64,000 bases of DNA from Parasphingorhabdus flavimaris (GCF_013371215.1 NZ_JABWMH010000005.1:232771-296770), one strand, 5' to 3'; positions 53,601 through 62,793 are shown, counted from the first letter of the stretch. A program made the numbers and translations. The notes: generated by a model from the sequence alone, not told the origin.

Positions 53601-54052
53601 TGGTCTGGGCGACCGGCACGTCCGTGTCGATGCCGGTGCTGATCGGCGTACTGATGCTGCTCGGCATCGTCAGTAAAAACTCTATTCTGCTGATCGATTT
53701 TGCGATCGAGGAAATGCAGAAAGGCGTACCGAAGTTCGAGGCAATCATGGATGCCGGGCACAAGCGTGCGCAACCGATCGTCATGACCACGGTAGCGATG
53801 ACCGCCGGGATGGTACCAACCGCTATCTCGCTGACCGGCGACGGCGCGTGGCGCGCTCCTATGGGGATCGTGGTGATTGGTGGTCTGATTGTTTCAACCT
53901 TGCTCACTCTTGTCATTGTCCCTGCAGGTTTCAGCCTGGCAGACGGGTTTGAACGCCGGGCCGGACCGTGGTTGCGCAACCGGATGCTGACCTACAAACC
54001 GGGCGATGATCGTCATGATCGCCCCGGTGGAGAGGTCCAGCCCGCCGAGTGA
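50627..54052 (+). CDS. RND-family efflux permease with an extra hydrophobic insertion
   Basis: The 1141-residue proton-driven pump exports drugs, metals or lipophiles with its adaptor. It shows the usual two-fold repeat. The TM4 motif GLVAGVLVDDAIVEIENIVR holds the proton-relay Asp pair, and the TM10-11 region shows LLGIVSKNSILLIDFA. A second porter domain spans residues ~650-950. Typical pumps have 1020-1060 residues; this one has roughly 100 extra residues at about 525-628, between TM6 and TM7, with two hydrophobic stretches (about 534-567 and 575-600). The stop codon overlaps the next start by GTGA. The substrate is unknown. Confidence 0.95.
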   Translation: MNLRNISAWSTRNPVAPLVLFAALLFAGLLSFNRMDVVNNPDVEFPAVSVRISQPGAAPTEIESQITQRVEAAVRSISGVKNISSTASEGSSSTFVEFEIGADVNNSVNEVKNAVDQVRGSLPEGILEPQVSKVDAVGGPIAFFAVKADDMTVEQLSWFVDDTVAKRLLSVDGMAEVDRFGGVDREIRVILRPDRMQALGVTASQINNVLRQVNINAAGGRAEVGGTRQSVRVLGNADDAFALSQTQISLGNGQTIKLSDVAEVTDSFGERSSISKVRGVEVVNFSMTRARGASDVTVYDEAVVIMDKISAEVPGIEFIPLFNSVIYTKSQYKSSMLAMIEGAILAVVVVFIFLRDWRATVISAIAIPLSAIPTFWFMDLLGFNLNFLSLLALGLVAGVLVDDAIVEIENIVRHMRMGKSAYQASIDAADEIGLAVVATSFCIVAVFLPVGLMPGISGQFFKNFGITVVVSVLMSLAVARMITPMIAAYFLKSHGQAEHGEGVWMDRYMRLLEWVLDRSQADRIRQTLVPAKAAWWQYLVGFLLFTVIVAAFVGIAFALGMFVYGLIPTLIPSDFLRAILGLIAGIAAGSAGAMLLAYIIRQSTGILGSRFADWYAYRAGRFRARGHDHRIWMMATGVVAFGLTVILFAITPSEFQPTTNQDNSRIQIEVVPGTTLEQTEKIADQVSDLMYAQPEVDRALTRVRETNATVFVSLKEDRKKTSMEFERSLSPELQKIPDARISFQSQNGGGGTGRDISIMLTGSDPNLLDATAAQLVEQMKDLKLVRAPRIAADLSRPEIIITPHMDLASQLGVTTAALSQTIRIATLGEIDQNAAKFSLSDRQIPIRVMLPLASRADLTTIENLPIPIATGGTVPLSRVASVSFGSGPTSIQRYNQNRRTFVGADLAPEVIKGEAMAAIFELPIMKNLPTGVSNEAFGEDEWQQELAVNFMIALIAGILLVFATLVLLYKRLMSPLVNMGSLALAPLGGMLLVWATGTSVSMPVLIGVLMLLGIVSKNSILLIDFAIEEMQKGVPKFEAIMDAGHKRAQPIVMTTVAMTAGMVPTAISLTGDGAWRAPMGIVVIGGLIVSTLLTLVIVPAGFSLADGFERRAGPWLRNRMLTYKPGDDRHDRPGGEVQPAE

Positions 54053-55332
54053 AGCCAATATCCTCTCAAACAGGCGCCCGAGGCGGAACAAACGCTTCAG
54101 CGAAAAACCAGAATGCCGGCCGGGACATGAAAATCATTGCCACCGGCATGCTGGTGGTCATGGCGATCATATATTTCACGTCGAAAAACTATGAGGAAGT
54201 GCATCCGGCACTGGGCTTTGTCCGCGCCTTCGCAGAGGCGGCGATGGTCGGCGGACTTGCTGACTGGTTCGCCGTAACCGCCCTGTTCCGCCACCCGATG
54301 GGCCTGCCGATCCCGCACACCGCGATCATACCGCGCAACAAGGACCGGATCGGCGACACGCTGGCCAATTTTCTCAAGGACAATTTCCTGATTTCGCGTC
54401 TCGTTGCGCAGCGTATGCGCACGGTCGACCTTGCCAGCGGCATCGGACGTTTTCTGAAGTCGCCGAGCGGCGGCGAAGGCCGGCTCAAGTTCGGCGCATC
54501 GAGACTGCTTGGCGACGCGATCGCTTCCCTCGACAAGGACCGACTCGGCACGATGTTCAAGGGCGCCGTCAAGACCCAGGCCGTCGGCCTCGACATCGCA
54601 ACCCCGATGGGACAGATTCTCCAGGCGGTCATGGCCGAGAAACGTCATGGCCCGCTTATCGATTCCACCATCCGTTGGGCCTATCGTACGCTCGACACCA
54701 ATGAACTGGTGATCCGCAATATCGTGACCGACCGCGCCAATGCCGTGATGCGCTGGACCGGGCTGGATGACCGGGTCGCCAACGAGGTTCTCGACGGGCT
54801 CTACAAGCTGCTCGCCGACATGGCTGCCGATCCCGGTCATCCGGTCCGCGCCAAGACGGAAGAGAGTCTTGAACAACTCGCCAACGAATTGCAGCATGAT
54901 CCCGAACTTCGCCAGAAGGTGAACGAGTGGAAGCTCGAGATGATCGACAATCCGGCGATCGCTTCGTGGCTCGATGGTATCTGGGAAAAAGGCCGGGAAG
55001 CGCTGCTCCGGGCCGCCCGTGATCCCAATGCCGCGATGGCCGGCCAATTTGGCGACGCGCTGATCCAGCTCGGCAACAGCCTGCAGCAGGACAAGCTGCT
55101 CAACCGGCAGATCAACCGCTTCGGCAGACGTGCCGTCATTGGCGTCGTTGACAGCTACGGCGACAATATCGTCAAGCTGGTGTCAGAAACGGTCCGCGGC
55201 TGGGATGCGCAGACGATTACGGACCGGGTCGAAAATGCAGTCGGCCGTGACCTGCAATTCATCCGCGTCAACGGCACCCTGGTGGGCGGGCTGGTCGGCG
55301 TATCGCTCCATATACTCGGATTCTGGATCTAG
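54049..55332 (+). CDS. DUF445 membrane protein
   Basis: The GTG at 54049 overlaps the pump stop and gives 427 residues; the first ATG in frame (54127, MKIIATGMLVVMAIIYF) may be the true start. DUF445 features are a first membrane segment, the AEAAMVGGLADWFAVTALFRHPMGLPIPHTAIIPRNKDRIGD block, a long helical cytoplasmic or periplasmic middle, and a C-terminal segment (INGTLVGGLVGVSLHILGF-like, read NGTLVGGLVGVSLHIL). The function of DUF445 (YjiN-like) is unknown. Co-transcription with an RND pump suggests an envelope role. The stop shares CTAG (55329-55332) with the convergent glutamate dehydrogenase gene. Confidence 0.9.
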   Translation: MKPISSQTGARGGTNASAKNQNAGRDMKIIATGMLVVMAIIYFTSKNYEEVHPALGFVRAFAEAAMVGGLADWFAVTALFRHPMGLPIPHTAIIPRNKDRIGDTLANFLKDNFLISRLVAQRMRTVDLASGIGRFLKSPSGGEGRLKFGASRLLGDAIASLDKDRLGTMFKGAVKTQAVGLDIATPMGQILQAVMAEKRHGPLIDSTIRWAYRTLDTNELVIRNIVTDRANAVMRWTGLDDRVANEVLDGLYKLLADMAADPGHPVRAKTEESLEQLANELQHDPELRQKVNEWKLEMIDNPAIASWLDGIWEKGREALLRAARDPNAAMAGQFGDALIQLGNSLQQDKLLNRQINRFGRRAVIGVVDSYGDNIVKLVSETVRGWDAQTITDRVENAVGRDLQFIRVNGTLVGGLVGVSLHILGFWI

Positions 55333-58300
55333 CGCGAAAGCAGCAGCCGCGCCTGCCCGGCAATCTGCGCCAGCATGGCGATGGATGGCTTGGTGGTCTG
55401 CTGCGCCCGATCCATGATCTTCCGGAACTGAGCAACGCGGTCGATATTGCGTTCTGCCCAGCTTTCGACAAATTGCGGCATGTCCTTGCCGCGGGTCCGG
55501 CGCAGGAAGTCGAGACGCATCTGCTGAAAATCGCGCGCCAGGCCCGCAACCAGCAACCGGTCCCAGGGGTCTGACGGATTGATCCGGGTAGCCGTCATCT
55601 GCGCCCAGTCCAAGCCTAGCTGACTGCCGACGGTCGTAAAGGCAACGGCCACTTCGAGAGGATCGATTTCCCGGCTGTGGGCGAGATAGGCAATGCCGGC
55701 CGCACCGTCATTCTTGTAGATATTGGCAATTTGCGCCGCGATATCGGCCGTCGCCCCTGCCTCTACCAGCGCCTTTACCTGTATCGCAGCCTGCAACCGT
55801 CCTTCTGCGGTTATCAGATTTTCGACATTTTCGTTAAGCGCATTGACGCCGGGGGCCAGCATATCGACGGTATCGTCGATACGGTCGTCCGACACCCCTA
55901 TCCGCATCAGATCCGCCATGTGCGAGCGCAAGACATAGGCGAGGCGGTCGAACAGGACGATCCTGATATCCTCGCCAATCTCGGCGACTTCCAGTGCATG
56001 CCAGAGCCTGTCCGCGTGGAACAGGCGTTCCGCCATAACGAAAGCGCGCGCCACTTCACCAAGGGTACAGCCCTCTTCCTCGGCCAATTCAAACGGGTCA
56101 ATCAGGCCCAGCCGGTTGATCATCCGGTTCGCCAGTTTCGTGGCGATGATTTCGCGGCGCAATTGATGTTCGAGAATGGCCGTCTTGTGCGCCTTTTGCA
56201 TCGCACTGGGGAAGGCTTCGAGCAACTCGCTGTTCAATCCAGGATCATCACCCAGATCACTATTTTCGATCGCATCCTGCAACGCCAGCTTGGCGGTGGA
56301 GATCAGGACAGCCAGCTCCGGCCGGTACAGCCCCTTGCCGTCCTGACCGCGGCGGATCAGGTCTTCATTGCTCGCCAGACCTTCGACCGCGCGGTTCAAC
56401 TGGCCCTGTTCTTCGAACTGGTCGATCAGCCGGATATAGGATGGCAGGTTTTTCGTACCGCCCATTTCAGCGATCGACAAACCCAGTGCCTGCAAGCGGT
56501 TATCTTCCAGCACCAGCGCGCCGACCTCGTCGGTCATCGATTCAAGCAGGCTATTCCTGGCGTCCGGCTTCAATGTACCGCTGACCAGTTCGGGGTTGAG
56601 CGCGATCTTGATATTGACCTCGTTATCCGAGCAGTCGACACCGGCGCTATTGTCGATGAAATCGGTGTTGACCCGTCCACCGTTGGCAGCAAACGCGATA
56701 CGCGCGGCCTGGGTAACTCCCATATTGGCACCTTCGCCAATCGCCTTCACCCGCAATTGCTCGGCATTGACGCGAATCTTGTCATTTGCCGGATCGCCCA
56801 CTTCGATATGGTTTTCGGCCGCCGCCTTCACATATGTTCCAATGCCGCCAAACCACAGCAGATCGGCGTTGCAGGCAAGAATGGCGCTCATCAGTTTTGA
56901 CGGCGTTGTTTCGGCCTCATCGGGCAAATCCAGCAGCTTGCCGATCTGCTTGGAGATTTTGATCGTCTTCGAATTGCGTGAAAAAACACCGCCGCCTGCG
57001 GATATCAGCGTCTTGTCATAATCATCCCAGCTGGAACGCGGCAAATCGAACAATCTCTGGCGCTCGACCCAGCTTTTTGCCGCATCCGGATCGGGATCAA
57101 TGAAAATATGCCTGTGGTCAAAGGCGGCCACGATCTTCAGAGTCTTGGACAGCAGCATCCCGTTGCCGAACACGTCGCCCGACATGTCACCGACACCGAC
57201 GACGGTGACAGGTTCGCTCTGAACATCGACCCCGATTTCCGCAAAATGGCGCTGCACCGAAACCCAGGCGCCGCGCGCGGTAATACCCATCGCCTTGTGA
57301 TCATAGCCATTGCTGCCGCCGCTGGCAAAAGCATCGCCCAGCCAGAAACCGCGGTCGATCGCGATCTGGTTGGCGATATCCGAGAAGCTGGCCGTACCCT
57401 TGTCGGCTGCGACAACGAAATAGGGATCATCTTCGTCGAGACGCTCCACCCTGGACGGGGGAACGACTTCGCCCTCGACGATATTGTCGGTCACCGACAA
57501 CAAGGCGGTTATGAAAATCTTGTAGGATTCAATGCCTTCAGCGATGAACGCATCACGGTCATCACCCGACGGCAGCTGTTTGGCGAAAAAGCCGCCCTTC
57601 GCCCCGGTCGGAACGATCACGGCATTTTTGACCCGCTGGGCCTTCATCAAGCCCAGGATTTCGGTGCGAAAATCATCCCGCCGGTCCGACCAGCGCAGGC
57701 CGCCGCGCGCCACTGGACCAGCCCGCAAATGGATGCCTTCGACACGCGGACTATAAACGAATATTTCACGCCACGGAACCGGAGCCGGCAGCTCGGGAAT
57801 TTTCGCGCTCTCGATTTTGAACGCAAGCGCTTCCCCGGCCTGATAGGCAAAGGCGTTGGTGCGCAAAACGGATTCGATAACGGCCCGGAACAAGCGTAAA
57901 ATGCGATCGTCATCGATTGCATGAACCCCGACCAGAGCGGCATCGATTTCGCGCGTCGCGAGCTTGGCTGTCTGCGCGCGGTCGCCTTCAAAATCCGGGT
58001 CGTGGAGCGCACGGAAAAGCGTGATCATTGCTGCGGTGACATCGGGCGCTTCGGCCAGAGCTTCGACCACGGTGATCAGGCCATAGCTTAGTCCCGTTTG
58101 CCGCAGATAGCGGAACCAGGCCCGCATCCACACGGTCGAGCGGGCATCAATGCCCGCAGTCGTGATAAGCTGGTTAAAGCCGTCATTTTCCGCCTCGCCA
58201 TCCAAGACGCTGGTGATCGCCGCCTCGATTTCATCGGACCGGGCGATCAGGCTGTCACACCGTTCCTCGGATCGCAGTTCGAGCAGGAAATCGTGGATAT

Positions 58301-60005
58301 AGCCCAGGCGGCCATCGTCGAGCGGTGTCGGCACCGACTCGAGCACGGTAAAGCCGAAATTCTCGAGCGTCGGGACGGCGTCGGACAATGGCAAAGCACC
58401 GCCGAGATGATAGATTTTCAGCCGCAGCAGATGGTCGGCATCGCTGGCAAGCCGGTAGAGCCGGGTCGAACGCTGACCACCGCGCTCGAGCCTGAACAGG
58501 CGCATGATGTCTTTCGCGGCTTCCAGCGCGCCATAGGTCGACTGATAAGTGCCTGGGAAACAATCGGCATAGCGCTGGGCGAGAACCGCCGCCCGGCTGT
58601 CCTGCCCTGCTTCCCTGAGGTTCCGCTCGACTTCCGGTTTCCAGCCCCGGACCATATTTTCCAGCTCCTGATCGAGCAGATCGGGGTCGGGGATACGGCC
58701 GTCGGCGCCCATGTCGAGCGTGTAGCGCAAGGAGGATACCCCGCCTTCTTCGAGCGTATTCGACCAGCTTAATATTTTGGCGCCGGTCGCGTCGATCAGC
58801 ATATTCTCGACATTCTGCCTGCGCTCGGTCGAGAGCTGTTCGCGGGGAAGCCACACGAAAGCGAACAGGTGACGGGCCAGCGGCGATATCACGCTGTGCA
58901 ATTTGGGTCGCGGGCGGTCGATCAGCGACATCGATATCAGCGCAAGCTTCTCCAGATCGTCCTGGGCGAAGGTTATCAGCAGATCATGCGGCAGAGCGGT
59001 CAGCGCATGGGTCAGGCTCTTGCCGGCATGACCCGATTCGGAAAATTCGAACTTGTCGAACAATCGGGTGAGCTGGGTGCGCAGGACGGGGATCGTTTCC
59101 GGCGCGGCGGCGAGCGCGGCGCTGGTCCACATGCCGGAAATGATCGACAGCGCGGTGACCTTGCCCTTGTCTCTCACCGGCACGATGATCAAGTCCATCA
59201 GGACATGGCGGTGGACGGTAGACAGCTGGTTGGACTTGATGATGAGCGGCGCCTTGCCGCCGTTTTCAAACCATTCGAACGCGCGGCGCCGGCTTTCTTC
59301 GGACAGGATCGGTTGCGGGCGCATCCGAGCCAGGCCGAGCTCGTTCCGGCGCTCTCCCTCTGGATTGACGATTTCATGGCCCAGCAATGTCAGGTTCCGG
59401 TCGAGGAACCAGCGCAGCAAGGTCGCCCCTTCCCCTTCGGGTAGCGCATCGGCATTTTCGCCCAGCACGATCTGCAATTTCAGCCAGTCGGCAACCGCCG
59501 CAGCGACGTCTTTGAGATTTGATCGCAACGCCTTGACCAGTTCCCTGCGAACGCGGGCGTCTGTGCGTTCCAGTTCGATATAGATTATCGACTCGCATTT
59601 CTCACCGCTCGTTGCCTGTTCGGCAATCTCGACCAGCTGGCCCTTGACATCCCTCCGGACGGCAACCACCGGATGGATCAGCCGCTCGATGGTCAGTCCG
59701 AAACCGCCAATCGTCGCGCACACGGAATCGACCAGGAAAGGCATGTCGTCGTTGACGATCGCAAGGCGGAGATGCCTGTGATTCTGCGAAATGCTGACGC
59801 TTTCCAGCAACAGGCTGGCTTCGCTTCCCTGACGTTCCTGGGCGCACAACAGGGTATATCTTGCGGCTTCTTCGCAGGCTTTCTTGTCAAAGCCGGTATT
59901 TTCACCTGGTAGCGCACTTTCACGAAAGGCTGCGACCAGCGCTTGTTCAAGTTTGTCGGCCGGGTGGCCCGTTCGCGTGGTTTCCGAGTCGCGATTGGCT
60001 GACAT
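55329..60005 (-). CDS. gdhB: NAD-specific glutamate dehydrogenase, large (~180 kDa) type
   Basis: The 1558-residue enzyme (Bac_GDH family, PF05088) oxidatively deaminates glutamate to 2-oxoglutarate with NAD. The ATG at 60005 follows GGAGG at the right distance; the 60035 start adds ten residues. The large N-terminal regulatory part includes ACT-like folds. The catalytic core has AGPVARGGLRWSDRRDDFRTE and the substrate Lys region in QRVKNAVIVPTGAKGGF, then VGVGDMSGDVFGNGML and a Rossmann-fold part. The symbol follows Pseudomonas usage; Azospirillum and Streptomyces have the same type. It converges with DUF445 with a shared CTAG. Confidence 0.96.
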   Translation of the reverse strand: MSANRDSETTRTGHPADKLEQALVAAFRESALPGENTGFDKKACEEAARYTLLCAQERQGSEASLLLESVSISQNHRHLRLAIVNDDMPFLVDSVCATIGGFGLTIERLIHPVVAVRRDVKGQLVEIAEQATSGEKCESIIYIELERTDARVRRELVKALRSNLKDVAAAVADWLKLQIVLGENADALPEGEGATLLRWFLDRNLTLLGHEIVNPEGERRNELGLARMRPQPILSEESRRRAFEWFENGGKAPLIIKSNQLSTVHRHVLMDLIIVPVRDKGKVTALSIISGMWTSAALAAAPETIPVLRTQLTRLFDKFEFSESGHAGKSLTHALTALPHDLLITFAQDDLEKLALISMSLIDRPRPKLHSVISPLARHLFAFVWLPREQLSTERRQNVENMLIDATGAKILSWSNTLEEGGVSSLRYTLDMGADGRIPDPDLLDQELENMVRGWKPEVERNLREAGQDSRAAVLAQRYADCFPGTYQSTYGALEAAKDIMRLFRLERGGQRSTRLYRLASDADHLLRLKIYHLGGALPLSDAVPTLENFGFTVLESVPTPLDDGRLGYIHDFLLELRSEERCDSLIARSDEIEAAITSVLDGEAENDGFNQLITTAGIDARSTVWMRAWFRYLRQTGLSYGLITVVEALAEAPDVTAAMITLFRALHDPDFEGDRAQTAKLATREIDAALVGVHAIDDDRILRLFRAVIESVLRTNAFAYQAGEALAFKIESAKIPELPAPVPWREIFVYSPRVEGIHLRAGPVARGGLRWSDRRDDFRTEILGLMKAQRVKNAVIVPTGAKGGFFAKQLPSGDDRDAFIAEGIESYKIFITALLSVTDNIVEGEVVPPSRVERLDEDDPYFVVAADKGTASFSDIANQIAIDRGFWLGDAFASGGSNGYDHKAMGITARGAWVSVQRHFAEIGVDVQSEPVTVVGVGDMSGDVFGNGMLLSKTLKIVAAFDHRHIFIDPDPDAAKSWVERQRLFDLPRSSWDDYDKTLISAGGGVFSRNSKTIKISKQIGKLLDLPDEAETTPSKLMSAILACNADLLWFGGIGTYVKAAAENHIEVGDPANDKIRVNAEQLRVKAIGEGANMGVTQAARIAFAANGGRVNTDFIDNSAGVDCSDNEVNIKIALNPELVSGTLKPDARNSLLESMTDEVGALVLEDNRLQALGLSIAEMGGTKNLPSYIRLIDQFEEQGQLNRAVEGLASNEDLIRRGQDGKGLYRPELAVLISTAKLALQDAIENSDLGDDPGLNSELLEAFPSAMQKAHKTAILEHQLRREIIATKLANRMINRLGLIDPFELAEEEGCTLGEVARAFVMAERLFHADRLWHALEVAEIGEDIRIVLFDRLAYVLRSHMADLMRIGVSDDRIDDTVDMLAPGVNALNENVENLITAEGRLQAAIQVKALVEAGATADIAAQIANIYKNDGAAGIAYLAHSREIDPLEVAVAFTTVGSQLGLDWAQMTATRINPSDPWDRLLVAGLARDFQQMRLDFLRRTRGKDMPQFVESWAERNIDRVAQFRKIMDRAQQTTKPSIAMLAQIAGQARLLLSR

Positions 60006-60195
60006 TTTTCCTCCAAGTATATCCGGACGAGACATTGTCCCGCCAGCTTGGCGAAGCTATGCGCCTATTCGCGCACCCGCTCAAGAGATTAGCCGATCCT
60101 TTTGGAGGGCGATTCGGGAATATTGCCCATAGTGATATTTTGGTTACATATGCGACCAATGGTTCCGCCGGCGGCGGTCCTGTCTCACCAGAGAT

Positions 60196-60213
60196 ACACT
60201 CAGAATTGAGTGT
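60196..60213 (-). other. hairpin spanning the stop codon of the PAS-like gene
   Basis: ACACTCA-GAAT-TGAGTGT: perfect 7-bp arms including the TGA stop (60200-60202). No T-run follows; it may affect termination or message decay. Confidence 0.3.
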
Positions 60214-61537
60214 GCTTGAGCGCCTGACTGGTCAGCTTTTCATTTCCAACCACCGGTCCGACAATGGTCAGTTCGCCGCTCTGGTCCTTGCGAGCAACGA
60301 TCACCACAAATTCGGAATCGCCAGCGTCAATTTCCTGTAGCTGCCGCGACGGTGCCGAGCGCAGCTTCGCCAGCAGGTCCTCGCCAACGGTCCGGGCTTT
60401 GGCCAGCAGCCCAGCTGGACGGTTTGCCTGGCGTTCCGCATAGACAATCGCTTTCAGGCCACCGTCATGCCGAACGAGCAGATCACCAAGCGTCCCTTTT
60501 TCGATGCCATTGCGCTGCGCATATTTCAGCGCGGTCGCATATTCGGTCAGTCTGGTCTTGTCATACTGGGCACCAAATACCAGTTTCACGATCGGCGTCA
60601 TCGGCGCGCGTTCCTGAACCACCAGTCCGGAATCTTCGAGCAACATCTGGTAATCGTCCGGATATTGTTCGGACATCAGGTAGAAATCATAGGCCTGGCT
60701 TATCGCCGAGTAGAGCGCCACACGGCTGCGTTCGACGCAATCGGCCGCATTGTCGGCGCTGTCGCGGGCGGCGCACAGCCAGTCGGCCAGGCTCGCGTCG
60801 TCGTCCAGCGGCTCGGCAACCGGGTCTGGAGCAAAGTCGGGGACGATTTCCAGTTCCTGCGTGAGCTCCAGTTCTTCCAGATTGGCGGAATGCGGTCCGT
60901 CTTCCCAGACCGGTCCCGCGGCAATTTTTGCCGGTGCAGACAGCATTGCTTCGGCAACTTCATCCTCGATCTCGTCGCGGATGGCATCGGCGGCCACTTC
61001 TTTCCAGTTGATCACGCCATAGATGAAATCGATTGTGTCGTCGTCGGTAGAGAAAGGCAGCAATATGCCGCGATACATGATCGTCACGCCGCGCTGATTG
61101 ACGAATTCGGCTTCAAAACCGATCGGTGCCTGATTGGCAATGATCTGGAGATAATGGTCGGTAATCCGCGACAGCAGCGAACGTGCGGGCACATCGTCGA
61201 TCGCCGTGATCGAATCATCAATCTCGCATTCCTCGCGGAGCGTCCGGCCGAGAAACTGGATCGTCGGATTTTCGACGCCGTCGGTAAAGTCGAGCAAAAC
61301 GCTGTTCGGACCGAAGTCCTCGTCGGTTTCGGGCGCCAGATCCTCGACGCTGGGGAATTGCCGATCTCCCAGCAGCCCCGCCCAGAAATTATAAGCGCGC
61401 ACATGCATGCGCCGCTCATCCTGACCAATGGCCGGGGGTGCCTCCATAGCGGCGTCGTCATCTTCATAGCCGACGTAATCAGGAGCCGAGGCCATGTCCT
61501 GATCGCTAAGTTCACCGTGATTACGTAGGTTTTCCAT
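60200..61537 (-). CDS. PAS-like (PF07310-type) protein with C-terminal extension
   Basis: The 445-residue soluble acidic protein has a stretch at residues ~42-170 that fits the PAS_5 pattern (RMHVRAYNFWAGLLGDRQFPSVEDL, DFGPNSVLLDFTDG, PTIQFLGRTLREEC, FINQRG-like, read FVNQRGVTIMYRGILLPFS). This family is common in alphaproteobacteria, with several copies per genome, and members such as Caulobacter MopJ affect cell-cycle kinase signalling. The C-terminal ~250 residues are acidic, then a more conserved helical segment (APMTPIVKLVFGAQYDKTRLTEYATALKYAQRNGI). I do not recognise that part. It reads as a sensory/adaptor protein; exact role unknown. Confidence 0.7.
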   Translation of the reverse strand: MENLRNHGELSDQDMASAPDYVGYEDDDAAMEAPPAIGQDERRMHVRAYNFWAGLLGDRQFPSVEDLAPETDEDFGPNSVLLDFTDGVENPTIQFLGRTLREECEIDDSITAIDDVPARSLLSRITDHYLQIIANQAPIGFEAEFVNQRGVTIMYRGILLPFSTDDDTIDFIYGVINWKEVAADAIRDEIEDEVAEAMLSAPAKIAAGPVWEDGPHSANLEELELTQELEIVPDFAPDPVAEPLDDDASLADWLCAARDSADNAADCVERSRVALYSAISQAYDFYLMSEQYPDDYQMLLEDSGLVVQERAPMTPIVKLVFGAQYDKTRLTEYATALKYAQRNGIEKGTLGDLLVRHDGGLKAIVYAERQANRPAGLLAKARTVGEDLLAKLRSAPSRQLQEIDAGDSEFVVIVARKDQSGELTIVGPVVGNEKLTSQALKHTQF

Positions 61538-61688
61538 GCTTCCCCACCGTCATTCCAATAGTTCCACATTTCTATGCATGCCCTATGGTAAACATATGGT
61601 AAATTTCCTGATAATGACCTTTGGCCCCGATTGAGGGTCGCAAACCGGCAAAACGGAAGCGGTGGCGCGATTTATCGACTGCGCAGAC

Positions 61689-61717
61689 TTGTCACGGCAA
61701 AGCTCTGCTGGTAATGG
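61689..61717 (+). promoter_or_regulatory. candidate promoter of tRNA-Thr
   Basis: TTGTCA (61689-61694), 17-base spacer, TAATGG (61712-61717). A GGGGC-CGGT-GCCCC hairpin (61740-61753) lies between the predicted start and the tRNA. Confidence 0.4.
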
Positions 61718-61767
61718 CCCGCGATCAATGAAGATGCATGGGGCCGGTGCCCCGCCATCTCGCTGAT

Positions 61768-61843
61768 GCCGCTTTAGCTCAGTTGGTAGAGCATCGCATT
61801 CGTAATGCGGGGGTCAGAGGTTCGAATCCTCTAAGCGGCACCA
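61768..61843 (+). tRNA. tRNA-Thr (anticodon CGT)
   Basis: A complete cloverleaf: acceptor GCCGCTT pairs with AAGCGGC, a D-arm with AGTTGGTAGA, an anticodon stem TCGCA/TGCGG with loop TTCGTAA (anticodon CGT, reading ACG), a T-arm AGAGG-TTCGAAT-CCTCT, and an encoded CCA 3' end at 61841-61843. The region beyond its 3' end changes in composition, as happens when islands integrate at tRNA genes. Confidence 0.97.
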
Positions 61844-62031
61844 TCATTCTCAGCTTTGTAAATTAGCGCTTGCTGCTGAACATGCCCACACGGGGCGCGC
61901 TTGTGGGTATGGCGTGGGTGGTACTTTGTCCCGGTTACCATCGAATGGTCAGGACAGGGAAGCCATGCGTGAGCGATTGGGAGAGATTGTTGCTGACAAA
62001 CACCGAACGACAGTTCAGTTTTCTCTCGGGC
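61844..62031. other. junction between tRNA-Thr and the AT-rich module
   Basis: I see no convincing gene here. Two small plus-strand frames (61870-62091 and a 29-codon frame from 61965) lack family features. No integrase and no obvious second copy of the tRNA 3' end are visible inside the window, though the other end of any island would lie outside. Confidence 0.4.
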
Positions 62032-62793
62032 TCAGGCCGTTTTCCATTGCTTGAATTCAATCGGCAAAATCTGATCGATCCGATCAGCTGACATTTCGTA
62101 TAAATCAAAATTCATATATAGCTGAGGAGAAACAATAGAGACCAAGCGTCGGAAGCTTCCTTCTCTTTTGACTGATGCACCGACCCCTTTTTTCAAGATT
62201 GCGTTGTCCTCATCGTAAAATAGCTCGAGGCACAGATCGATGATATTTGGATTGGACCGGACATCATCTTTTTGTGACTGCTCAACAAAGTCTGAATGAA
62301 CATGGCATGGTATCGAAAGAAATAAACGGGCCCGATTTTCATATTGACGAAAAATAGTCCAAGCCATTTTTGCTAGGTGACGATAGTACCTCAATCGACT
62401 TTTATCGGGAATATATCGATATTCACTTGCCAGCAAGAGAGTTCCGTCCGACCGAGGAGCCAGCAGCTGATCAAGATAAATCATGCTAATCCACGTCCAG
62501 AGCCCCTTGTCGTCATCAGCTGTACCTGCCGAGATAGTCTTCGCAAGATATTCTCCCATGGCCAGCCGATTCTCAAAGCGCGTTGCTGTATCAATTTCGC
62601 CGAATTCCGGGACGGCCTCGACCAAGTCAGCACGTTTCGCCAGTGCGGAGAGCGCCGAAGCTTCCTCGCGGGAAATCGGGGTCCCCTGACTGCCCTTTTT
62701 CGTATGAGCTTCTTTTCTGAGGCTTTCGATGGTCAGGCGAACCTCTGTTATACCTTTATCGGTAAATCTCATGACTGGAATTTCGTTCTTCAT
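62032..62793 (-). CDS. DUF6339-like protein of an accessory module
   Basis: The 253-residue protein starts at the ATG at 62793, which overlaps the stop of the upstream gene (ATGA). The frame continues upstream to 62868 but that part would lie inside the neighbour. From memory, the pattern GLWTWISMIYLDQLLA, EYRYIPDKSRLRYYRHLAKMAWTIF, NPNIIDLCLELFYDED, and at the C-terminus FRRLVSIVSPQLYMNFDLYEMSADRIDQILPIEFKQW resembles DUF6339, a family I associate with defence and restriction gene clusters. This is a recollection, not a search result. No catalytic motif is evident. The DNA is AT-richer than the core genome. Confidence 0.5.
   Translation of the reverse strand: MKNEIPVMRFTDKGITEVRLTIESLRKEAHTKKGSQGTPISREEASALSALAKRADLVEAVPEFGEIDTATRFENRLAMGEYLAKTISAGTADDDKGLWTWISMIYLDQLLAPRSDGTLLLASEYRYIPDKSRLRYYRHLAKMAWTIFRQYENRARLFLSIPCHVHSDFVEQSQKDDVRSNPNIIDLCLELFYDEDNAILKKGVGASVKREGSFRRLVSIVSPQLYMNFDLYEMSADRIDQILPIEFKQWKTA

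Noticed and set aside
57108..57899. Plus-strand frames within the glutamate dehydrogenase gene
   Set aside because: Antisense shadows of a high-GC gene; no ribosome site or domain features.
61870..62091. Plus-strand frame of 73 codons after tRNA-Thr
   Set aside because: No ribosome site, no family resemblance, and it runs into the opposite-strand DUF6339-like gene.
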